Assembly: GCA_028691715.1 (NCBI GenBank) | Contig: JAQUYR010000038.1 | Span: 1 to 11,226, forward strand | Direction: 5' to 3' | Origin: Bacilli bacterium | GTDB lineage: Bacteria; Bacillota_I; Bacilli_A; ML615J-28; CAG-698 | DNA length: 11,226 nucleotides | Shown: positions 5,393 to 11,226 of the stretch, piece by piece | Layout: each line of letters starts with the position of its first letter | How positions within the stretch are numbered: position 1 is the first letter of the stretch | Made by a program: the position numbers and the translations under genes | The notes under the pieces: generated by a model | The model's input: the letters and a program-made list of their open reading frames with translations, nothing else | What the model was told of the DNA's origin: nothing | The model's database searches: none

Positions 5393-6844
5393 TTATGCAT
5401 TGTATGTTGATGAAGATGTTGTTCCCCCAGCACCTGTCCAATTGGTATGGGTAAACTCACCACGTGGACGATCAACTCGCTCATAAGTATGAGCTCCAAA
5501 GTAATCCCTTTGCGCTTGTAACAAATTAGCAGGTAATCTTTCACTGCGATATCCATCAAAATAGGTCAACGCTGAAGCCATTGCTGGTATAGCAATACCA
5601 TTTAAGATGGCTGTAGCTACAACCTTGCGCCAGCTCGAAATCAATTTTTCGATGCTATTTTTAAAATAATCATCAAGCAATAGATTTGTAAGCTCACCAT
5701 TTTTTGTATAGGCATCCTTTATTTTTCCTAAAAAGACTGAACGAATAATACAGCCACCCCGCCACATCAAGGCAATTCCCCCATAATTCAGATTCCAGTT
5801 ATAGGTTTGGGCAGCGGTTCTCATCAAAGTATATCCTTGAGCATAAGAGATAATCTTAGAGGCATATAAAGCTTTTCTAATATCCTCGATAAATTCTTCT
5901 TTGTTACCTGTGAATTCTTTCTTCTCTTCCTTGAAAACCTTTGAAGCAACAGTTCTTTCTTCCTTTAGGGCTGATAATGAGCGGGAATATACCGCTTCAG
6001 TTATCAGAGTCAGGGGAACCCCTTCATCTAGTGAAGCCATGGCAGTCCACTTTCCTGTGCCCTTTTGACCAGCAGTGTCTAAAATCTTGTCCACCAGTGG
6101 AAGATTATCTTTATCCTTATATGCTAAAATATCAGCTGTTATTTCTATTAAATAGCTGTCCAGTTCTGTCTTATTCCACATGGTAAAAACTTCATGCATC
6201 TCATCAGCAGTCATTCCCAACAAGTTTTTTAACAAGTAATAGGCTTCACAGATCAACTGCATGTCACCATATTCGATTCCATTGTGAACCATCTTGACAA
6301 AATGACCAGCCCCATTTTCACCTACCCAATCACAACAAATAGCCCCATCAGAGGTTTTTGCAGCAATCGCCTGAAAAATCGGTTTTACCTCTTTCCAAGC
6401 CTCTACTGAACCACCAGGCATTAATGAAGGTCCCTTTAATGCACCTTCTTCACCACCAGATACTCCCATTCCAATATAATATAAACCTAGTTTTTCTAAA
6501 TAGTCTGTTCTTCTGATAGTGTCAGGAAAGTGTGAATTACCACCATCAATGATGATATCGCCTTTATCTAGTAGCGGTATTAAGCTCTCAATAACTGTGT
6601 CAACAGGACTACCAGCTTTTATCATGAGCATCACTTTGCGCGGTTTCTTTAAAGAAGAAACCAGATCTTCTAAGCTATAGGCTCCTATTATTTGATGATT
6701 CTTGGCCCTTCCCTCGATAAAATTTGTTACCACCTGGGTGGTACGATTAAAGCAAGCAACCGTAAATCCTCGAGATTCAATATTCATTATCAGATTTTCA
6801 CCCATAACTCCTAGGCCAATTAGACCAATATCGGCTTTTTTCAT
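5393..6844 (-). CDS. gnd: 6-phosphogluconate dehydrogenase, decarboxylating
   Basis: Converts 6-phosphogluconate to ribulose 5-phosphate and CO2, the last step of the oxidative pentose phosphate pathway. The protein is 483 residues, close to the usual 470-485 of the long form. The dinucleotide fold has GLGVMG (10-15), with N33-R34-T35 after the second strand, the signature that binds the 2'-phosphate of NADP+. VSGGEEGALKGPSLMPGG (128-145) is the substrate signature. The catalytic pair lies in KMVHNGIEYGDM (K184, E191). The C-terminus ends GGTTSSSTYNA, the typical tail of this family. The ATG at 6844 has AAGGAG six bases upstream. It stands between a PfkB kinase and an SDR, so here it probably serves gluconate made from uronates rather than glucose 6-phosphate; no zwf is visible. 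Confidence 0.97.
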   Translation of the reverse strand: MKKADIGLIGLGVMGENLIMNIESRGFTVACFNRTTQVVTNFIEGRAKNHQIIGAYSLEDLVSSLKKPRKVMLMIKAGSPVDTVIESLIPLLDKGDIIIDGGNSHFPDTIRRTDYLEKLGLYYIGMGVSGGEEGALKGPSLMPGGSVEAWKEVKPIFQAIAAKTSDGAICCDWVGENGAGHFVKMVHNGIEYGDMQLICEAYYLLKNLLGMTADEMHEVFTMWNKTELDSYLIEITADILAYKDKDNLPLVDKILDTAGQKGTGKWTAMASLDEGVPLTLITEAVYSRSLSALKEERTVASKVFKEEKKEFTGNKEEFIEDIRKALYASKIISYAQGYTLMRTAAQTYNWNLNYGGIALMWRGGCIIRSVFLGKIKDAYTKNGELTNLLLDDYFKNSIEKLISSWRKVVATAILNGIAIPAMASALTYFDGYRSERLPANLLQAQRDYFGAHTYERVDRPRGEFTHTNWTGAGGTTSSSTYNA

Positions 6845-6867
6845 ATCATTCTCCTTTTCAATTTGCT

Positions 6868-7950
6868 TTAGCGCTTAACGCGAGCATTACCTTCCCAAAT
6901 ATTCCATACCTGTTCTTCATCAATTGGTGAAGCGAAGTCATCAAGGGATGTGACAACTAAAGCTCCAGTCGCCCATCCAAAATGAAGGCATTCCTCACTA
7001 TTCCATTTTTTCAATAAACCGTATAATAATCCCCCAACAAAGGCATCACCACCACCAATTCTATCGAGTACCTGAATTGGTCGTGGTTCAACAACACTCC
7101 ATAAATCATCATCTAGGATAATTGCTCCCCATAAATGCTCATTAGCATTTAGAACTTCTCTGAGAGTAGTTCCAAATATTTGGGCATTAGGAAATTCTTT
7201 TTTTACATTCATAATCATAGTTTTAAAACTATCGATCTTATTTATGATATTCTTTCCACCGGCTTCAGGTCCCTTAACACCTAGAGCTAATTGGAAATCT
7301 TCTTCGTTTCCCAATAAAATATCCGCTAGACTAGCTATTTTTTTAAAGATATCCGCTAATTCATCGTGACGATTTTTCCAAAAAGAAGCCCGGTAATTCA
7401 AATCAAAAGAGATTTTTGTTCCCGATTCCTTAGCTTTTTTCGCCAAGGCTAGACAAAAAATTCCAGTTTCCCTTGACAAGGCCACAACTAGTCCTGAAAG
7501 ATGAAGGATTTGAACTCCCTCTTGATCAAATATTCTTTCCAGATCAAAGTCTTCTATATTTAGTGTCTTACCTACTTCACCTGCACGGTCATTCCAAACC
7601 CTTGGTGCTCTCATTCCATAACCACTATCAGCAATATTGAACTGATGACGGTAACCCCAAGGACCATTTTGAGGAATATCTCTTCCCTCATAATCGATAT
7701 GGCGTTTTCTCAAATCAGCTTTAATGAATGTGGCGATGGGACTATCAGCTACAAAAGTAGTTAAAACCTTTGTTGCCATCCCTAAAGAAGAAGCGACATT
7801 TAAAACATTTGACTCAGCACTAGTAGCTTGCATGTAATAAGAATTGCTCAGATGTACTGGTTGACGATTAACTGGGGTAATTCTAATTCCCATGCTTGTT
7901 GGTACAATCAAATTATAGGCACAATTTTGTTTAAGGCTGAATTCTTTCAT
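6868..7950 (-). CDS. PfkB-family sugar kinase, KDG-kinase-like; predicted aldonate kinase
   Basis: A ribokinase/PfkB-fold kinase of 360 residues. The C-terminal signature is DRIGGGDAFVGGLLYG (296-311) with catalytic base D302. The substrate-side motif AESNVLNVASSLG (45-57) and DLNYRASFW (183-191) resemble 2-keto-3-deoxygluconate kinases. The protein is some 30-50 residues longer than a typical KDG kinase, with inserts around 98-130 and 225-285. Two readings fit the operon. As a gluconokinase it would supply the adjacent Gnd with 6-phosphogluconate. As a KDG kinase it would need a mannonate dehydratase and a KDPG aldolase, neither of which is in the window. I favour the first on context alone. 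The start ATG at 7950 has GGAGGG five bases upstream, and the gene follows the UxaE fusion gene by 16 bases. Confidence 0.85.
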   Translation of the reverse strand: MKEFSLKQNCAYNLIVPTSMGIRITPVNRQPVHLSNSYYMQATSAESNVLNVASSLGMATKVLTTFVADSPIATFIKADLRKRHIDYEGRDIPQNGPWGYRHQFNIADSGYGMRAPRVWNDRAGEVGKTLNIEDFDLERIFDQEGVQILHLSGLVVALSRETGIFCLALAKKAKESGTKISFDLNYRASFWKNRHDELADIFKKIASLADILLGNEEDFQLALGVKGPEAGGKNIINKIDSFKTMIMNVKKEFPNAQIFGTTLREVLNANEHLWGAIILDDDLWSVVEPRPIQVLDRIGGGDAFVGGLLYGLLKKWNSEECLHFGWATGALVVTSLDDFASPIDEEQVWNIWEGNARVKR

Positions 7951-7966
7951 AATTTCCCTCCACTAA

Positions 7967-10255
7967 TTATTTTTGAAAACCAGAATATAATAAATCCAAG
8001 TGTTTACTGATATGCTTTTCAATTTTTGTAGCATACAGTTCAGAATTTTCTTGCCACAATTGATATAATCTATCCTTAAAAATATAATTATTTTTATCAT
8101 CTTGGTGATTCAATATCAGGCCATAGGTGATATGAATTAGCTGTCTTGAATCGTTTTGTCTGAACAAATCACCTAATTTATCATCAGGTATTTTATCAAC
8201 ATCGGGGATATTGTCAAGATTTGTTGTGACATGATAATACTTTTTCGCTTCTTCAAAAACTGAAAGAGCATATTTATGAACCTCTCTATAAAGCACTGGA
8301 TCAACCTTAGCTACTACTTCCATAGCTTCTAACCAGTTAGTTCCTGCGGTTTTAACATGGAAATTCCCCTTGGTATATTTTCCTATTAGGGCAAATGTTG
8401 AGAATTTATCCGAACCCGAGTGAATTGAAAGCTTATAGCCAAAATGACGAGCAATCGCTGCATGAATCTCTAATTCCTGTTCAAATTGGTGAAGATCACC
8501 GATGTAGTCAACACCTTTTTGGAATTCACCACAAAACCTTGGGGCAATTGTAGCAAATTTTACTCCCCGTAGAACTAATTCATTAGCTACAAAATAATGT
8601 TGTAAAGGAGTTGTTGGTGTTGAGGTTTCATCAATCGATATCTCAAAATCCACAATGTCCTGTTTATCTTTTAAGTAAGTATTATACATTAAAACAGCAA
8701 AATCTAGAGCTTTACCATAGATTGAAAGTGAACGCTGTAATTCTTTTACGTTAAAGCGAAGGTCGATATCCTCAACAATAAAAGTCTTTCCCAGGTAGCG
8801 ATTCTTCATCGCTTCATCTAAAACAACATCATCATTCGAAGGAATATCATTATTGATATAATCACTGCAATCGAGAGTTATCATCGTAAATCCCATTCCC
8901 AGGGCATACTCAATTTCCTGAGGATTCTTTAAATGATCACCATCGGCACCAAATCCTTTATGATAATTCTCTTTCAGTACAGCAAAACTAACACAATCTA
9001 AAACATCATCATAAGTCCTGTTTGTCAGGGTTAGTTCTCTAATCGATTGTTGCACCAACACAGGATAACAATCATAATTTTTAAAAGTTCTGATATGACC
9101 GACACTAGCAATTCCCAGACGATCCCCAACCCCAAAGCTTCTTTCTCTTCTTAAAACTGGAATAGGTGCCGTAAAAGGTAATATTTTTCGAAGAATTTTG
9201 GCAGTTCCATGATTTGTTGGGCTTTTCTTTCCAGAAATCCCTTCAATGACCAGATTATCACCAGAAAATAAAGAGGCGACATCACCAAGTGAAATCAAAT
9301 AATCCCTTTCTTCTTTTATCATAAATATTATACCATTATCCACCATATTAAATGACAAAGGATAAAATGAATACTTTTTACTGTTCTTAATTTTATTCAG
9401 CACTTCTTCTAATTTTATCATATCAATACCTGTATTATCCGTTTTCTTTAAAATAAACTCCTTGATCACTTTACCAACTCCATCTTCATTATTCGATGAT
9501 GTGACGAAATCAGCTTTTTCCTGAATCTCTTTAACAGCATTGCTCATAGCAACACCTAATCCAGCAACTTCTATCATCGCTAGATCATTAAAACCATCCC
9601 CAACAGCAATTATTTCCTTTAATGGAATATGGTAATAGTCGCCAATGGTTTTTAAGGCATTAGCCTTGGATACTCCTAAAGCAACAAATTCAAGATATGT
9701 GGGGTTAGAAGTAAAAAAATTGGTTCTGCTACCTAGTAACGGTCTTATTTCTTCCTGAATGCTAATCAATCTTTCAGGAGAATCAAACCAAATAATCTTG
9801 GTAATCTCCTTTTTATAAATTTCTTGAAGATTGTCCAAGACAGTCGGTCTTGTTGAAGCAAGATTTCCATATTTTATGGTGTGCTCATCTTCAGTATTGA
9901 AGAACAATTCATCACCACACCAAATAGCAAGAGATGCCTGGTATTTTTTAGATATCTTTATAATATCTCTAGCTACATCTACTGGAAGATCTCTTTTAAA
10001 AATGATCTTTTTAGTTTTAGATGTAGCAATAATTGCTCCATTTCCAGCAATCACCGGAAGATCAAAAGCGAGTTTTTGACTCACTTCCTCTGCTCCAATC
10101 AAAGGCCTACCCGTAGAAAGTACAAAAATAGTGCCCATCTTTACAGCTTTGGTGATCATATTTTTCGTTGTCGCTAGAAGTTCTCTTTTATCATTTAAAA
10201 GCGTTCCATCGATATCAACTGCTATCATTTTATATTGGCATTTACTATTAATCAT
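7967..10255 (-). CDS. uxaE: Fusion: Cof-type HAD phosphatase + tagaturonate/fructuronate epimerase (UxaE)
   Basis: A two-domain protein of 762 residues, first gene of the operon. Residues about 8-270 are a Cof/type IIB HAD hydrolase. Motif I is DIDGT (D14, D16), motif II STGR (47-50), motif III K197, and motif IV GDGFND (D220, D224), so all catalytic residues are intact. Residues about 285-762 match the UxaE family first described in Thermotoga maritima, which epimerises D-tagaturonate and D-fructuronate. Recognisable segments are RSFGVGDRLGIASVGHIR (372-389), QQSIREL (402-408), GFGADGDHLK (434-443), EISIDET (538-544) and IHSGSDKFS (611-619). Conserved H441, E538, D542 and H612 are candidate metal or catalytic residues (inference). 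No stop, frameshift or internal ribosome binding site separates the halves, so it reads as one polypeptide. The HAD substrate is unknown: a phosphorylated pathway intermediate or general phosphate-ester clearance are both possible. ATG at 10255 has AGGAGT six bases upstream. Confidence 0.9.
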   Translation of the reverse strand: MINSKCQYKMIAVDIDGTLLNDKRELLATTKNMITKAVKMGTIFVLSTGRPLIGAEEVSQKLAFDLPVIAGNGAIIATSKTKKIIFKRDLPVDVARDIIKISKKYQASLAIWCGDELFFNTEDEHTIKYGNLASTRPTVLDNLQEIYKKEITKIIWFDSPERLISIQEEIRPLLGSRTNFFTSNPTYLEFVALGVSKANALKTIGDYYHIPLKEIIAVGDGFNDLAMIEVAGLGVAMSNAVKEIQEKADFVTSSNNEDGVGKVIKEFILKKTDNTGIDMIKLEEVLNKIKNSKKYSFYPLSFNMVDNGIIFMIKEERDYLISLGDVASLFSGDNLVIEGISGKKSPTNHGTAKILRKILPFTAPIPVLRRERSFGVGDRLGIASVGHIRTFKNYDCYPVLVQQSIRELTLTNRTYDDVLDCVSFAVLKENYHKGFGADGDHLKNPQEIEYALGMGFTMITLDCSDYINNDIPSNDDVVLDEAMKNRYLGKTFIVEDIDLRFNVKELQRSLSIYGKALDFAVLMYNTYLKDKQDIVDFEISIDETSTPTTPLQHYFVANELVLRGVKFATIAPRFCGEFQKGVDYIGDLHQFEQELEIHAAIARHFGYKLSIHSGSDKFSTFALIGKYTKGNFHVKTAGTNWLEAMEVVAKVDPVLYREVHKYALSVFEEAKKYYHVTTNLDNIPDVDKIPDDKLGDLFRQNDSRQLIHITYGLILNHQDDKNNYIFKDRLYQLWQENSELYATKIEKHISKHLDLLYSGFQK

Positions 10256-10329
10256 AGCAATACTCCTATTGTTTTTTATTCGAATTAGTGAGGTTCGTAT
10301 TCTCGTACGCTATTCGGTTATACATATTT

Positions 10330-10358
10330 ATAATAACATATAAAAATTAATTTGTAAA
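10330..10358 (-). promoter_or_regulatory. Promoter of the five-gene uronate operon
   Basis: On the minus strand TTTACA (10353-10358), 17 bases, TATTAT (10330-10335): a good sigma-A match with one change in each hexamer. The start would be near 10323, giving a leader of about 65 bases. That leader (10276-10320) carries the 8-base palindrome ATTCGAAT (10278-10285) and the related words TATTCTCG and TATTCGG, a plausible repressor target. No regulator gene is in the window. Confidence 0.75.
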
Positions 10359-10389
10359 GAGAAACGAAGCATTTATTTATAGAGATATG

Positions 10390-10416
10390 AAAAAACCTGT
10401 TCCATTAAAGAACAGG
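10390..10416 (-). terminator. Terminator of the TMEM164-like gene
   Basis: On the minus strand CCTGTTC (10410-10416) pairs with GAACAGG (10396-10402) around a seven-base loop, followed by six T (10390-10395). It ends 12 bases after the stop of the membrane protein gene and separates it from the operon promoter. Confidence 0.85.
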
Positions 10417-10427
10417 AAAATTGAAAT

Positions 10428-11222
10428 CTAGCTCAGATGATTATGACGATCGTCTCTTTCATCACGCATTTTTTTAATATAGTATGACAGAGCTAAAATT
10501 AACAAAGCAACAAAAGTAAAACCAAGGGTGTAGGTCAGTAAAAACCAGAAATATGGCAGTTCAGCATAGATAGCTGATAATACTGGTAAAGTACACTTAT
10601 AATATGGGCTTATATAGAACATATTGAAGACTTCATTGATATCCGCTTTATAAATGACGATATTTAAAAACAGGGCAATCGACAAGAAAATGATGAATAA
10701 AACAGAGGCCTTGGCCAGTGTTTTAATCTTGATAGGGACAACCCGACTATAGAGCAAATAAACACCTAAGACAATCATCGCTCCATGATGAACCATTGTC
10801 TGAATATTTATTCCAATTTCCTCAATAAAGACATCATTGGGGTATATCATCACAGCAATTCCCGCAAAAACAGCGTATGTTGAAAGAAAGGCTAAAGCCT
10901 TCTCCTTCCATGACTTCGATTTTGCTAAAAGAGCGATCAAACCAGCATACATCGGTGTCGAGCAGAATTGAAAAGGAAAACTATACCATTGGTAATTCCA
11001 AACCACAATCCCATCATTAATGCTGTAAGAAAAGACAAATTGTTTGTACAGTTCGAAGCCAATCAGAACAAAGCAGAAAACTTTCAGTATTTTGTTTACG
11101 GTTTTTTCGGTTGGATTCGGAAATTTTGAACATAAAAAAATAATCATCAGGACTACTAATCCACAAAACAAGAGATGAAACCAGCCATAAGAGACCGGTT
11201 CTTTCATCGTTAATTGTAACAA
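10428..11222 (-). CDS. TMEM164/YwaF-like multi-pass membrane protein
   Basis: An integral membrane protein, 264 residues if read from TTG 11222, or 259 from ATG 11207. About seven hydrophobic segments are visible, roughly 13-31, 44-66, 86-101, 108-127, 143-160, 170-191 and 222-249. The C-terminus is short, charged and probably cytoplasmic. FPFQFCSTPMY (82-92) corresponds to the family motif around LPLHLCSLP; here a Gln replaces the usual His. HHGAM (145-149) is the second conserved polar cluster. The family is named after bacterial YwaF and animal TMEM164. A lipid-acyl-transfer role is reported for the animal protein, but the bacterial function is unknown. Neither visible start has a ribosome binding site and the frame stays open to the window edge, so the true start may lie beyond it. 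It has its own terminator and shows no link to the operon. Confidence 0.75.
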   Translation of the reverse strand: MLQLTMKEPVSYGWFHLLFCGLVVLMIIFLCSKFPNPTEKTVNKILKVFCFVLIGFELYKQFVFSYSINDGIVVWNYQWYSFPFQFCSTPMYAGLIALLAKSKSWKEKALAFLSTYAVFAGIAVMIYPNDVFIEEIGINIQTMVHHGAMIVLGVYLLYSRVVPIKIKTLAKASVLFIIFLSIALFLNIVIYKADINEVFNMFYISPYYKCTLPVLSAIYAELPYFWFLLTYTLGFTFVALLILALSYYIKKMRDERDDRHNHLS

Positions 11223-11226
11223 TTCT

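Noticed and set aside
5376..5441. Longer N-terminus for the SDR (ATG at 5441)
   Set aside because: The added residues lie inside gnd in another frame and precede the Rossmann fold by more than 30 residues; ATG 5375 has its own ribosome binding site.
10340..10385. Catabolite repression (cre) site before the uronate operon
   Set aside because: AGAAACGAAGCAT near 10359-10373 matches the cre consensus only around the central CG, and it lies upstream of the -35.

Overview
The window reads as an AT-rich, low-GC Gram-positive genome (Bacillota, possibly of the Erysipelotrichia or a related lineage). Support comes from the AAGGAG-type ribosome binding sites, sigma-A-like promoters, short hairpin-plus-T terminators, and a standard code in which TGA is a stop and TGG is Trp. 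All confident genes lie on the minus strand.

Right edge: a TMEM164/YwaF-like membrane protein (10428-11222, start uncertain) with its own terminator. Then comes one promoter (10330-10358) and a five-gene operon running leftwards from 10255 to 3257, with gaps of 1 to 23 bases and a terminator at 3203-3234. Its genes are a Cof-type HAD phosphatase fused to a tagaturonate/fructuronate epimerase (UxaE), a PfkB sugar kinase, 6-phosphogluconate dehydrogenase (Gnd), an SDR of the D-mannonate oxidoreductase type, and a nickel-pincer LarA-family racemase/epimerase. Ordered by chemistry they form a route: tagaturonate, fructuronate, D-mannonate, D-gluconate, 6-phosphogluconate, ribulose 5-phosphate + CO2. 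The central idea is that D-mannonate and D-gluconate are C2 epimers, so a LarA-type 2-epimerase would link hexuronate breakdown to the oxidative pentose phosphate pathway without mannonate dehydratase or KDPG aldolase. This is the most interesting part of the window.

Middle (about 1957-3180): a decayed defence-type locus. An AbiEi-like antitoxin/regulator has a near-perfect promoter. The overlapping AbiEii toxin reading frame is cut after about 30 codons, then comes gene debris and an unrecognised 250-base non-coding stretch.

Left (123-1854): a two-gene unit of SatD and a DUF3307 membrane protein, translationally coupled by a 4-base overlap. It is preceded by four 18-bp near-palindromes at an exact 28-bp period, the nearest overlapping the -35 region. 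The terminator at 123-152 closes the unit. The first ~117 bases look like the 3' end of an unidentified plus-strand transcript.
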